Of a stretch of DNA of 64,000 bases, positions 1 to 8,438 are shown piece by piece (position 1 is the first letter of the stretch; every line of letters starts with the position of its first letter). Source of the stretch: Pelotomaculum thermopropionicum SI. GTDB lineage: Bacteria; Bacillota; Desulfotomaculia; Desulfotomaculales; Pelotomaculaceae. The notes below the pieces were generated by a model that saw nothing but the letters and a program-made list of their open reading frames with translations, searched no databases and was not told where the DNA came from. Made by a program: the position numbers and the translations under genes. The stretch is from NCBI GenBank assembly GCA_000010565.1, contig AP009389.1, forward strand, positions 930,001 to 994,000, read 5' to 3'.

Positions 1-126
1 CTGGAAGGCGGCGTGTTTGATGAAGACCTGCTGAATACCTGGATTGAATACAAGCTGGCCAGGGAATGCGACGCCGTCAGGCTCAGGCCGCACCCGTACG
101 AGTTCATGCTTTATTACGACGTCTAA
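1..126 (+). CDS. glnA: Glutamine synthetase, C-terminal fragment (cut by window edge)
   Basis: Only the last 41 codons lie in the window; the reading frame enters at base 1 and stops at TAA 124-126. The tail contains the stretch [16 protein letters not shown], which matches the C-terminus of the clostridial/thermophile type of glutamine synthetase, where this segment closes the ATP-binding catalytic domain. The enzyme makes glutamine from glutamate, ammonia and ATP in the cytoplasm. The assignment rests on this short tail alone, so the family is fairly sure but the subtype is not. A small gene and then a terminator follow. Confidence 0.75.
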   Translation: MEGGVFDEDLLNTWIEYKLARECDAVRLRPHPYEFMLYYDV

Positions 127-170
127 ACCGGCCGGGCGGTCTTAGGAACCGGAAGTACTTTCTCGAGTTG

Positions 171-437
171 ATGGTTTATTACAGGGTAAACGACTTTTCC
201 AGGGCGTATGCCGATCTGTTCTATTCCGTGCTCGGCAGCATGCGTATATTCTGTCCGGAGTTCTTAAGCTGCCCGGCGGCAGGAGAGGTGGTGTCCTCCG
301 GCGTGCCTGAGGCGGTGCGGCGAAGGGTGGTTGAAGAAGCCTGCAGCCTGGCTGGCAAGGCACTGGGCGAAAAGGACGGCGAAAAAGCCGTTATAATATG
401 GAAATCCCTTTTAGGTGACCGTTTCGGCGCAGGTTAA
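171..437 (+). CDS. Small hypothetical protein after glnA
   Basis: An 88-residue frame begins at ATG 171 (MVYYRVNDFSRAYADLF) 45 bases after the glnA stop and ends just before a strong terminator, so it is probably the last gene of the glnA transcript. I see no clear ribosome site before ATG 171; the same frame stays open upstream into glnA, so the start is uncertain. The protein is mixed helical with two Cys (FCPEFLSCP) and no motif I recognise. It could be a non-conserved frame, although its position up against the terminator argues for a real gene. Confidence 0.4.
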   Translation: MVYYRVNDFSRAYADLFYSVLGSMRIFCPEFLSCPAAGEVVSSGVPEAVRRRVVEEACSLAGKALGEKDGEKAVIIWKSLLGDRFGAG

Positions 438-441
438 AAAG

Positions 442-472
442 CTCCGGGCATGAATTAAGCCCGGAGTTTTTT
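442..472 (+). terminator. Rho-independent terminator of the glnA transcript
   Basis: An 8-bp GC-rich stem (CTCCGGGC 442-449 with GCCCGGAG 459-466), a 9-nt loop and six T residues. Confidence 0.85.
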
Positions 473-585
473 CATACATAAAAAAATTCAGAAAACAAAA
501 CTGAAACAACTTCCTTCAAAGAAGGTTTAGCTTTCTTTTTTGTAGAATCTCCTAAATAGTCAGGAAATTAAGGAGGTTTTTTGTT

Positions 586-984
586 TTGACCGAGATTTTA
601 GACTTTGCAGATGACGTAATTATAACTCTGCTCAAGCTGTATGAGGCTGTTCAGGAAAGCGTGCATGAAACGTGCCGCGGTTATTGCGGCGGGTGCCCGC
701 CTTACCGCAAAATACCCAGGGAGTTTATGAATATCGCGGCAAATTTAGAAAAGGAAGGCTATATCGAGAAATTAAAAGTATACAATCAGGACTGCTATAT
801 TTTCACCTCAGAAGGGGAGCGCCGCCTGAAACTGTTTAACAGCACTTTTGTAAAACCGATAATTACCGAAATGTCGAATCACGCCGACAGGCAGGCCGCA
901 ATTGAGGCGGTCGGGGAGAAGTACAGGATGTTGTCGCCGGTCCTGCTGAGTTATTTCTGGGACAAAGCAAACGGTAAAGATTAG
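586..984 (+). CDS. Hypothetical winged-helix-like protein
   Basis: 132 residues from TTG 586, chosen because AAGGAGG sits about 9 bases upstream. The N-terminal half has a Cys cluster (CRGYCGGCPPY, around residues 31-41). The middle (IAANLEKEGYIEKLKVYNQDCYIFTSEGERRLKLF) has the pattern of a winged-helix recognition helix followed by a beta-wing, as in small MarR/PadR-like regulators. The rest is helical. It is a single gene between the glnA terminator and trmK. A DNA-binding or redox-sensing role is inference; the family is not recognised. Confidence 0.55.
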   Translation: MTEILDFADDVIITLLKLYEAVQESVHETCRGYCGGCPPYRKIPREFMNIAANLEKEGYIEKLKVYNQDCYIFTSEGERRLKLFNSTFVKPIITEMSNHADRQAAIEAVGEKYRMLSPVLLSYFWDKANGKD

Positions 985-1083
985 CGGGCCGGGATTTTGA
1001 TACATAGCCCATTTGCCGGAATTTGAGTTTTCGCGCTAAATGAACTATACTGGACTTAATACAAAGCTGTCCGGAGGGAACCG

Positions 1084-1773
1084 ATGAGCCTGGCAAAGCG
1101 CCTGGCAGCGCTGGCTGAATATGTACCGGCGGGGAGCGTGGCCGCCGATATCGGTACCGACCATGCCGGCCTGCCTGTGTACCTGGTGGAAGAAGGCATC
1201 TGTCCTAAGGTAATTGCCACCGATCTTAACGAAGGTCCGTTCCGGTCGGCCAGGCGCATGGTGGAAATGCACAAACTGGAGGACAGGATTGACCTGCGGC
1301 AGGGTGACGGCTTGAAGCCGCTGAAGCCGGGAGAGGCTGAAGTTTTGATCGTGGCCGGCCTGGGCGGCCGGACTGTTAAAGAAATTTTGGCCGCCTCGCC
1401 CGGCGTTTTAAGGCAAGCTAAAAGGCTGATTTTGCAGCCCATGGGCGGCTGCGGGGAGCTCAGGGCCTGGCTGGCAGAAAACGGCTGGAGAATAAGCGAC
1501 GAGAAGCTGGTCGAGGATGAAGGCATAATTTATAATATTATGGTGGCCGAGCCGGGCCGGGAGGAAGTGCCCGACCCGCTGCTGCTGGAACTTGGCCCGC
1601 GGCTTCTGGAAAAAAAGGACCCTTTAATGCGCAGGTACCTGGAAGAAATATCAGGCAGGTACGAGCGCGCCCTGTCCGCACTGGCCGCCGCAAAAGGCGA
1701 AAAAGGCCGGAAAAGGGCCGATGAGCTGAAGGCAAAACTGGCGCAGATCAGGGAGGTGGCAAAATGCCTGTAA
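1084..1773 (+). CDS. trmK: tRNA (adenine(22)-N1)-methyltransferase TrmK
   Basis: 229 residues, the usual length of the YqfN/TrmK family, which methylates N1 of A22 in bacterial tRNAs using S-adenosylmethionine. The SAM-binding loop is ADIGTDHAGLP (about residues 20-30), followed by VIATDLNEGP and the motif VAGLGGRTVKEIL. The C-terminal third is the family's coiled-coil arm. The ATG start has a GGAGGG site. It overlaps the next gene by 10 bases. The pairing trmK - nif3-like - zinc-ribbon protein is common in Clostridia, so the context agrees with the family call. Confidence 0.9.
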   Translation: MSLAKRLAALAEYVPAGSVAADIGTDHAGLPVYLVEEGICPKVIATDLNEGPFRSARRMVEMHKLEDRIDLRQGDGLKPLKPGEAEVLIVAGLGGRTVKEILAASPGVLRQAKRLILQPMGGCGELRAWLAENGWRISDEKLVEDEGIIYNIMVAEPGREEVPDPLLLELGPRLLEKKDPLMRRYLEEISGRYERALSALAAAKGEKGRKRADELKAKLAQIREVAKCL

Positions 1774-2882
1774 AATGCCGCAACATCTTCAGCATAATTG
1801 AGGAAATGGCGCCCTTGAGCCTGGCGGAAAGCTGGGACAACGCCGGCCTTCAGGTCGGTGATCCGGACGCCGGGGTGGAAAGAATACTGCTTGCCCTTGA
1901 CGTCAGCCTTGACGTTGCCAGGGAGGCTAAAGAAAAGTCGGCCGGCCTGATCGTATGTCATCACCCGCTCCTGTTAAATCCGCTAAAATCGGTTGGTTTT
2001 GACCGCCCCGAAGGAAAGCTGATAGCTTATCTTATTAAAAACGGCATTACCGTGTACGCCGCCCACACCAACCTTGACGCTGCCGCCGGGGGCGTTAGCG
2101 CCGTGCTGGCCGAAAAGCTGGGTTTGGGCAGCACGTCCGTTCTTCACCGGACCGGGCGGGAGCGTTATTACAAGCTGGCTGTATTTGTCCCGGCAGGCTA
2201 CGAGGACGCCGTCCGCAACGCCCTTTCGGAAGCCGGTGCCGGCTGGATCGGCAACTACAGCCACTGCACTTTTATGTGCGCCGGGACGGGAACTTTCAGG
2301 CCCTTGCCCGGTGCCAGGCCGTTTATCGGCAGGACCGGCGAAACCGAGCTGGTAAACGAAATCAGGCTGGAGACCCTGGTGCCCGCAGGTATTTTAAAGA
2401 AGGCGGTTTTGGCCATGCTTGAGGCGCATCCTTACGAAGAAGTGGCTTATGACCTTTATCCCCTGGAAAATGAAGGTCCTGCTTACGGTCCCGGAAGGGT
2501 TGGCGCGCTCGAAGAGCCGCTGCCGCTTATCCGGTTTGCCGAAAAGGTGAAGGCGGCGCTCGGCCTGCCTGCCGTGAGGCTGGGGGGGTTGCCGGGCAGT
2601 ACTGTCCGGACTGTCGCTGTGTGCGGCGGTGCCGGTGCCGGGTTTTGGCCAGACGCCCTGCGGGCCGGGGCGGATACCATCGTCACGGGGGATCTGAAGT
2701 ATCACCAGGCCCAGGAAATGCTGGCAGCCGGTCTGAAGTTTGTGGACGCCGGGCATTACGGTACGGAAGCCGTTATATTGCCGGCTCTGCGCTCCTTCAT
2801 CCAGGACCGCTGCTGCAAGGCAGGAATCGACGTGGAAGTGTTGCTGTCACAAACCATTACCGACCCTTTTGCATATCTTTAG
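1764..2882 (+). CDS. Nif3-like dinuclear metal centre protein (YqfO/DUF34)
   Basis: 372 residues, the long form of the family with a central PII-like insert (about residues 125-230) between two halves of the Nif3 fold. Metal-ligand motifs are visible: CHHPLLL (about residue 65), AAHTNLDAAAGG (about 98) and DAGHYGTEAVILP near the C-terminus. Family members form hexameric toroids binding two metals. Their reaction is unsettled, with GTP cyclohydrolase-like and cofactor-repair roles proposed. The start overlaps trmK and has GGGAGGTGG upstream, so the two are probably translationally coupled. Confidence 0.88.
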   Translation: MPVKCRNIFSIIEEMAPLSLAESWDNAGLQVGDPDAGVERILLALDVSLDVAREAKEKSAGLIVCHHPLLLNPLKSVGFDRPEGKLIAYLIKNGITVYAAHTNLDAAAGGVSAVLAEKLGLGSTSVLHRTGRERYYKLAVFVPAGYEDAVRNALSEAGAGWIGNYSHCTFMCAGTGTFRPLPGARPFIGRTGETELVNEIRLETLVPAGILKKAVLAMLEAHPYEEVAYDLYPLENEGPAYGPGRVGALEEPLPLIRFAEKVKAALGLPAVRLGGLPGSTVRTVAVCGGAGAGFWPDALRAGADTIVTGDLKYHQAQEMLAAGLKFVDAGHYGTEAVILPALRSFIQDRCCKAGIDVEVLLSQTITDPFAYL

Positions 2883-2979
2883 GATAGGGATCAGTTTGCC
2901 TATCCTTATTTAATCGCTGCCTTAAGAAATAGTACGGCCGGCAGCAGCCGCAGGCCATATCATCCAAGGAGAGGTTGTC

Positions 2980-3696
2980 ATGTCCGATTTAAGGCCGCTT
3001 TGGGAGTTGCAGGTGTTGGAAGGGCAGAGAAGGGCCCTGGAACTGAAACTGAGGGAGGGGCAGGCGCCGGCGGAGCTGAAGGCGCTCAGGGATGAGATAG
3101 AGGCAGGGCGGACCGCGTTCAATGAGCTGAAGGAGAGATACGGCTTTTTGAAGAAGAGCCTGAAGATGAAAGAGTTTGATGCTGCAGCGGCAGCCGCGCA
3201 GGCTGAAAATCTCAGGCAGAAGCTGTACAGCGGGCAGATCACCAATGTAAAAGAAGTCAGCACGGGCAATAAAAAATTGGAAAATTTATTAGATATTGTT
3301 AGGCAAACTGAAGACGAAATTTTAAACATTATGGAAGAGCTCGACGTCCTTCGCGAAAAGCTGGAGACAATGAGCGGCGAACTGAATCAGAAAGCCGGCG
3401 AATACCGCAGGCTGCACAATTCGCACCTGGCCGGCCAGCAAAAGGTGAGGCAGCTTCTGGCCCAAATTCCGCTGGCGAGAAAAAAGCTGCTTGATGAAAT
3501 AGACTCGTATCTCTGGCAAAAGTACCGGGAAATGAAGAATAAGTACAGTGAACCGCTGGCTAAAGTCGAAAAGGGCACCTGTATGGGCTGCCGGGTGGCG
3601 ATACCTTTTAACGACCTGCGGCTTTTAAAACAGGGGGAAGGGCTGGTTTTTTGCAGCAACTGCGGCAGGATGCTTTACTGGGAAAGGCAGTTTTAA
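2980..3696 (+). CDS. Coiled-coil C4-type zinc-ribbon protein (DUF164 type)
   Basis: 238 residues. Residues 1-190 are almost continuous charged helix, predicting an antiparallel coiled coil. The C-terminus holds a zinc ribbon with CMGC (about 201-204) and CSNC (about 225-228). This is the architecture of the CT398/DUF164 family, suggested to bind nucleic acids or to work with flagellar or secretion proteins; the role here is unknown. GGAGAGG precedes the ATG. It follows nif3-like by about 100 bases and precedes rnpB, as in many Clostridia. Confidence 0.8.
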   Translation: MSDLRPLWELQVLEGQRRALELKLREGQAPAELKALRDEIEAGRTAFNELKERYGFLKKSLKMKEFDAAAAAAQAENLRQKLYSGQITNVKEVSTGNKKLENLLDIVRQTEDEILNIMEELDVLREKLETMSGELNQKAGEYRRLHNSHLAGQQKVRQLLAQIPLARKKLLDEIDSYLWQKYREMKNKYSEPLAKVEKGTCMGCRVAIPFNDLRLLKQGEGLVFCSNCGRMLYWERQF

Positions 3697-3715
3697 GTTA
3701 GAATAAATCCCCGTA

Positions 3716-3743
3716 TTGCAATTGTTGCTTTATTTGATATAAT
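3716..3743 (+). promoter_or_regulatory. Sigma-A-type promoter for rnpB
   Basis: TTGCAA (3716-3721), a 16-base spacer and TATAAT (3738-3743), placed about 25 bases before the first paired segment of RNase P RNA. Confidence 0.65.
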
Positions 3744-3767
3744 TGTTATGCACAAAAATAAATATAT

Positions 3768-4208
3768 AGTGAGTAAATCAGGTGATCGCGGGTGCCGGTC
3801 AGGACGGCGCCTGAGGAAAGTCCGAGCTCCGCAGGGCAGGGTGCTGGGTAATACCCAGTGGGGGCGACCCCAAGGAAAGTGCCACAGAAATGCAGACCGC
3901 CCGGAACAGAAGCCGGATGCCAAATGCCGGAGGATCTTTGGGCTGAAGGCAACTCCTTCCCCAATTAGATCTGCCGGCTGTCAGGCTCCCTGCTTTTGTT
4001 ACGGGCAAGGGTGGAACGGTGCGGTAAGAGCGCACCAGCGGCCGGGCGACCGGCCGGCTAGGTAAACCCCACCTGGAGCAAGACCGAATAGGGGAGCGTG
4101 TGCGGCGGCCCGTCGTTGCTCCCGGGTCAGGTCGCTAGAGGCGGCTGGCAACAGCCGTCCCAGATAGATGATCACCCACGACAGAACTCGGCTTACGATT
4201 TGCTCACT
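3768..4208 (+). ncRNA. rnpB: RNase P RNA, bacterial type A-like
   Basis: The universally conserved blocks are present in order: GAGGAAAGTCCGAGCTCC near 3813 (CR-I), ACAGAAATGCAGACCGCCC (CR-II region), AGACCGAATAGGGGAGCG (CR-IV region) and ACGACAGAACTCGGCTTA near the 3' end (CR-V). The ends pair as P1: AGTGAGTAAATC at 3768-3779 with GATTTGCTCACT at 4197-4208. It is the catalytic subunit of the ribozyme that trims the 5' leader of tRNA precursors. Exact mature ends are estimated from P1. Confidence 0.97.
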
Positions 4209-4229
4209 ATATGAATATTTATAAATGTC

Positions 4230-4256
4230 GGGCCTGCAGGTAAAGCAGGCCCTTTA
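4230..4256 (+). terminator. Terminator after rnpB
   Basis: GGGCCTGC (4230-4237) pairs with GCAGGCCC (4245-4252), followed by TTTAT. It also lies at the very 3' end of the converging minus-strand gene. Confidence 0.75.
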
Positions 4257-5024
4257 TCCTTCGAATCCCTGCAGCAGGGCCCTGACGTTTTTGCCGAGCA
4301 CCCGGTGGTTGTAACCTCCCTCAAGAACGGCAAAAAAGCGGCCGTTGCATACTTTGCGGGCATGGCCGGAAATCATCCGGCCAATGGTGGTGTAATCTTC
4401 GGTGGAAAGAACACACCCCCAGTCCTGCACGTGCATGTCAAAACCTGCAGAAACGGCAACCAGCTCGCAATCCGTGTTTACCGACAGGCACTGCTCCAGG
4501 CCCTTTAAGTTGTATAAATGATAATAAAAAACGTCGGGATTTTTCTCAAAAATGTTATTCGTGCCGTCCCCGAAATGCAGGTCTATGTCCACTATGAGCA
4601 CTTTTTTAACAAGCCCTTGGGTGCGCAGTTTCTCCACGGCTATGGCAATATTGTTGAACCAGCAAAAACCCCAGCAGGAATCCCTGCTGGCGTGGTGCCC
4701 CGGCGGCCTGATCAGGGCAAAAGCCGGCTCGCCCTGCACGGCCAGTTCCGCCGCCTTAATTGCCCCTCCCGCTGCCAGGAGGGCAATATCATAAAGCAGT
4801 TCCCTGTTTTTTATGTGTTCCAGGTGATCCTTGCTGTGCACCAGTAGAATGTCGCTTTCCGCAGCCGGCCGAGGTTTAACGAATTCGTACAGGCCCTTTA
4901 ATTCATCGACAATGCAGTCTATCCTGCCAGGTGCCGCAGCCGGATCGGTGTCGTACACAATCCGGTACCTGTCGTCAAAAACAACTTTCACGGCTCTCCC
5001 CCCGCTGGTTAAGGTATTTGACAT
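4254..5024 (-). CDS. Histone-deacetylase-family / AcuC-like amidohydrolase
   Basis: 256 residues with the arginase/HDAC fold signatures: RPPGHHASRDSCWGFCWFNN (tandem catalytic His), VLIVDIDLHFGDGT (metal-binding Asp and His) and VSAGFDMH (third metal-ligand Asp). Bacterial members deacetylate acetyl-lysine, acetylpolyamines or acetoin-pathway proteins; the substrate here is not determined. At 256 residues it is shorter than the 300-380 typical of the family, mainly in the N-terminal part. It is monocistronic, convergent with rnpB and divergent from the NUDIX gene. Confidence 0.85.
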   Translation of the reverse strand: MSNTLTSGGRAVKVVFDDRYRIVYDTDPAAAPGRIDCIVDELKGLYEFVKPRPAAESDILLVHSKDHLEHIKNRELLYDIALLAAGGAIKAAELAVQGEPAFALIRPPGHHASRDSCWGFCWFNNIAIAVEKLRTQGLVKKVLIVDIDLHFGDGTNNIFEKNPDVFYYHLYNLKGLEQCLSVNTDCELVAVSAGFDMHVQDWGCVLSTEDYTTIGRMISGHARKVCNGRFFAVLEGGYNHRVLGKNVRALLQGFEG

Positions 5025-5118
5025 TATTTTAAAGCACTTGAAGGATTTATGTATAGCTTAAAAGTAATAATTTTATCTGGCTAGTTAAAGTAGACATTTT
5101 TAAGGAGAGGGGCCCGCG

Positions 5119-5556
5119 ATGGTGTTTAAACATAAGCTTATGGCGGTCATGCAGCATCTGGTCCTGGCCTGCCGGGGAGCGGTCCTGCTGCTGCGCTATT
5201 CCGGTTACCAGGGCAAGGGAGTGGAAGGACTTTGGGGCCTGCCGGGAGGGCATTACGTCTCCGGGCACCCTGAGGAGGACTTGCGCCGGGAGGTACGGGA
5301 AGAAACCGGCCTGGAGCTTAACGGAAAGCTTGAGCTTCTGAGGACCTACGTGGTCATGTTCCCGGACGGGGTGGAAAGGTACGGGGTTTTTTACCTGTGC
5401 GATTTGGGCGATTCCCCCAGACCGGCGGTTACCTTAAGCCACGAGCATACCGCCTATATGTGGGCGGATCTTGGCGCTGCCAGCAGGGTTGCCTTTATTG
5501 GTCCATATCACAAAAAGATAGTCGAGGATGTTCTGGCAAATAATATTTCCAAATAA
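5119..5556 (+). CDS. NUDIX hydrolase
   Basis: 145 residues. The Nudix box is recognisable as GGHYVSGH..EEDL followed by RREVREETGLEL (about residues 38-62). The catalytic REVxEExGL half is intact, but the glutamate that normally follows the first glycine segment is His, and one residue is deleted there. The family cleaves nucleoside diphosphates linked to another moiety. The substrate (for example oxidised dNTP or NADH) cannot be read from the sequence. AAGGAGAGG lies 7 bases before the ATG. The next gene, nadE, is separated by about 80 bases, and a link to NAD metabolism is possible but unproven. Confidence 0.82.
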   Translation: MVFKHKLMAVMQHLVLACRGAVLLLRYSGYQGKGVEGLWGLPGGHYVSGHPEEDLRREVREETGLELNGKLELLRTYVVMFPDGVERYGVFYLCDLGDSPRPAVTLSHEHTAYMWADLGAASRVAFIGPYHKKIVEDVLANNISK

Positions 5557-5640
5557 AAAGATTCGTGCTACTATTTCAATAGCTTTTAGAAGATTTACGG
5601 TAAAAAACGCCTGTAATAATTCTCAACCGAGGTGACGTTC

Positions 5641-7548
5641 TTGCTCAAAATAGCCCTGGGTCAAATGGAAGTCGTGCCCGGTAGGCCGGATATAAATACC
5701 TCGACCATGCTGGATATGATCGCAGAGGCGCGCCGGAAAAAGGCCAAAATGATAATTTTCCCCGAACTGGCGATTCCCGGGTATCTGTTGGGTGACACCT
5801 GGGAACAGCAGGCCTTCCTGCGCGACTGCGAGGAATGTGGCCGCCGGATAATTGAGGCTTCTGAGGACATATGCGTCTTGTTCGGCAACGTCGGGGTGGA
5901 CTGGGGGAAAACCGGCGATGACGGCAGGGTGCGCAGGTACAACGCATTTTTCATCGCCCATAACGGCAGGCTGTGCGGCGGTGAAAACTTCCCGTACCCT
6001 TTCCGGATCAAAACGCTAAACCCCAATTACCGGGAATTTGACGATACCCGCTACTTTTACAGCTTGCGCAAGCTTGCCCCGGAACTGGGGAAAAGTGTGG
6101 AGGATTTATTGCGGCCGGTGTTCCTGAATCTGGACGGGGAAACGGTCAAGCTGGGTTGCATGCTTTGCGAGGACGGCTGGAGCGACGACTACTCCGTCAA
6201 GCCGATGGCCGCCATTAACCGTAACGGCCCGGCCGACCTTTTTATCAATATTTCCTCTTCGCCTTTTACCCTGGGCAAGAACAACAAGCGCAACCGGGTC
6301 TTTTCCAGGCAGGTCAGGGAAACCGGGGTCCCCTTGATTTACGTCAACAATGTCGGCATTCAAAACAACGGAAAGACCGTTTACACCTTTGACGGCTACA
6401 GCACGGTTTACAACGGCAGGGGGGAGGCCGTCGGGTACTGCCACCCGTTTACTGCCGAATTGAAGATTGTCGATTTCGATCTGGCCCAAAAGGGCGAAAA
6501 CCTTCCTCCAGTTTCAATTCCGGATGACAGGGGTATTGACAGCATATACCAGGCGCTGCGCTACGGCCTGAGCAAGTTTTTGCGCTCTATCGGCATGGAC
6601 AGGGTGGTGATCGGCGTTTCTGGCGGCATTGACTCTGCCGTCAGCGCCTGTCTCTACACGCAGGTTCTGGATCCTGAAAATGTGCTTCTGGTAAATATGC
6701 CCAGCATCTTTAACTCTCAGACCACCAGGGATCTGGCCTATAAGCTGTCCAGCAACCTGGGCAGCCTGTACTGCGTTGTTCCCATTCAGTCGGCAGTTGA
6801 CCTTACCGCCAGGCAAATCAGCGAAACGCCGGTGTTAAACCTTAAGGACGGCAGCAAGTTTTACCTTTCTGTAAGTTCCTTCGTGCTGGAAAACATCCAG
6901 GCCCGCGACCGTTCGTCCAGGGTTCTGGCCGGCCTGGCGGCGGCTTTCGGTGGGGGGTTTACCTGCAATGCCAACAAAAGCGAACTGACTGTCGGCTACT
7001 GCACCTTATACGGGGACGAAGCGGGCTTCCTGGCGGCCCTGGCGGATCTCTGGAAACACCAGGTTTACGAGCTGGCAGAATATTTAAATAAATACGTTTA
7101 CGGAACAGATGTGATTCCTCAGGAAATCATCGACCTTGTCCCCAGCGCCGAACTGTCTCCCGACCAGGCGGTCGATGAGGGCAAGGGGGACCCTATTATC
7201 TACCCTTACCACGACTATCTTTTCCGGGCTTTTATGGAGCGCTGGAACAGGGCAACCCCGGAAGATATACTCGACTGGTATCTTAAAGGCACGCTGGAAG
7301 AGGAAATAGGCTGCCGGCCGGGCCTGGTCAAACAGATTTTCCCCGGCCCGCGCCAGTTTATTGAGGACCTCGAGCGGTGGTGGAGGCAGTACACGGGGAT
7401 GGCCGTGGCCAAGAGGATTCAGGCGCCGCCCGTTCTGGCCGTAAGCAGGAGGGCCTATGGCTTTGACCACCGGGAGGCGCAAAACGGGACGCACTATACC
7501 GCCAGATATCTTAAAATGAAAAAAGAACTGCTGGAGTCCGGCAGTTGA
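5641..7548 (+). CDS. nadE: Glutamine-hydrolysing NAD+ synthetase
   Basis: About 635 residues, the two-domain form. The N-terminal nitrilase-like glutaminase domain carries FPELAIPGY (catalytic Glu), the Lys region KTLNPNYREFDD and LGCMLCEDGW (catalytic Cys). The C-terminal NAD synthetase domain begins near residue 300 with the ATP-pyrophosphatase loop GVSGGIDSAVSA. It amidates deamido-NAD to NAD using glutamine nitrogen. I place the start at TTG 5641, 5 bases after GAGGTGA, rather than at the GTG 5632 that lies inside that ribosome site. It is monocistronic. Confidence 0.93.
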   Translation: MLKIALGQMEVVPGRPDINTSTMLDMIAEARRKKAKMIIFPELAIPGYLLGDTWEQQAFLRDCEECGRRIIEASEDICVLFGNVGVDWGKTGDDGRVRRYNAFFIAHNGRLCGGENFPYPFRIKTLNPNYREFDDTRYFYSLRKLAPELGKSVEDLLRPVFLNLDGETVKLGCMLCEDGWSDDYSVKPMAAINRNGPADLFINISSSPFTLGKNNKRNRVFSRQVRETGVPLIYVNNVGIQNNGKTVYTFDGYSTVYNGRGEAVGYCHPFTAELKIVDFDLAQKGENLPPVSIPDDRGIDSIYQALRYGLSKFLRSIGMDRVVIGVSGGIDSAVSACLYTQVLDPENVLLVNMPSIFNSQTTRDLAYKLSSNLGSLYCVVPIQSAVDLTARQISETPVLNLKDGSKFYLSVSSFVLENIQARDRSSRVLAGLAAAFGGGFTCNANKSELTVGYCTLYGDEAGFLAALADLWKHQVYELAEYLNKYVYGTDVIPQEIIDLVPSAELSPDQAVDEGKGDPIIYPYHDYLFRAFMERWNRATPEDILDWYLKGTLEEEIGCRPGLVKQIFPGPRQFIEDLERWWRQYTGMAVAKRIQAPPVLAVSRRAYGFDHREAQNGTHYTARYLKMKKELLESGS

Positions 7549-7662
7549 GCGGCAAAAGCATTCAGAGCCAAACGGTTTCAGCCACCGGGGAACTTTGTCG
7601 ATAAACTGGGGCGCCTGTTTCCGGACGCCTTTAGCTTTAAGAAATAAACGGGCAGTTTAACG

Positions 7663-7737
7663 TCATGCCCAGGACTGACTACAGCATCCTCCCTTGCAGT
7701 GAGCGACCTGGCGCAGCATCCAGCGCTTGCGCAGCAT
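7663..7737 (-). CDS. Cys-rich 24-residue peptide with a near-perfect Shine-Dalgarno
   Basis: ATG at 7737 is preceded 7 bases away by AAGGAGGTG, one of the best ribosome sites in the window, and the frame runs 24 codons to TGA. The peptide is basic at the start (MLRKRW), then RQVAHCKGGCCSQSWA, so it ends in a C-x3-CC cluster. It sits about 90 bases downstream of, and on the same strand as, the AOR - aldolase - unknown operon. It is too short for most gene finders. No family is recognised. It could be a metal-binding or modified peptide, or a fortuitous frame behind a ribosome-like sequence. Confidence 0.5.
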   Translation of the reverse strand: MLRKRWMLRQVAHCKGGCCSQSWA

Positions 7738-7826
7738 ATAGACACCTCCTTGGAGCCGGTAACCAGAGTTTGCTCCTGAGTTTAATTATACTACATTATT
7801 TTAAGATTGTGTTCAGATCCGGGAAA

Positions 7827-8438
7827 TTAAAACAATTTCAGGCTGGGGTGAATTACGATCATTTCCTCTAAAAGCTCCAGCCTGGTAATTTCCAGGTTTC
7901 TTAAAACCAGAAGCCCCAGCTTGTTCTGCAGCATTTTCATAAAGCCCGGCATCTTGTTGAAGTCCAGTGTAACCGTGTCCTCTTTTACGTTCAGGAAGCC
8001 GAGGATGTTGACCAGGCCCTCCGGCGCCCCGGCGCGGCTTGCCGTTTCCGGGTCCGGGCTGGAAAACCTGGCCTGAATGTCAATCCCGTGGATCGAAATT
8101 GCTACCGGGCCGTGCATTTTTAGTTCCAGAAACCTGCTCGTTCTGTTAAACTCAAAGTTGCCCAGGGACAGCGCCAGCCTGATGCTGGCGCTTGAGTTTT
8201 CCCCGGTGCGAATTTCCCCGCTTAAATTGATGAGCCCGCCGGTTATGGAAACGGCAATGCTCTTTATGAACTTGTTGTCCTCAATAGTCTCGGCTAAGAA
8301 TTTATTTAAAAGGTCCTGGTGAATGGCCAGGTTCCCTTGAATGAGGTTGGTTAAAAAGCTCATTTTGGCAAAATTTTCTCCTATCAGCCTGGCGACATTC
8401 TTTATTGATAGTTTATGCTTTTTTATTAATTTTACCAC
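7827..8438 (-). CDS. Hypothetical protein in AOR operon
   Basis: About 203 residues from GTG 8438, which overlaps the stop of the aldolase gene (GTGGTAA arrangement), implying coupled translation. A longer frame exists but runs back inside the aldolase. The N-terminus is basic (VVKLIKKHKL). The body alternates short beta strands (IKSIAVSITGGLINLSGEIRT, LELKMHGPVAISIHGIDIQARF), a pattern resembling lipid-binding beta-barrel proteins such as the DUF2993/LmeA type; that resemblance is weak. No signal peptide or catalytic motif is visible. Function unknown. Confidence 0.6.
   Translation of the reverse strand: MVKLIKKHKLSIKNVARLIGENFAKMSFLTNLIQGNLAIHQDLLNKFLAETIEDNKFIKSIAVSITGGLINLSGEIRTGENSSASIRLALSLGNFEFNRTSRFLELKMHGPVAISIHGIDIQARFSSPDPETASRAGAPEGLVNILGFLNVKEDTVTLDFNKMPGFMKMLQNKLGLLVLRNLEITRLELLEEMIVIHPSLKLF

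Noticed and set aside
3748-4065. An open frame inside the RNase P RNA
   Set aside because: The region is fully explained by rnpB; there is no ribosome site.
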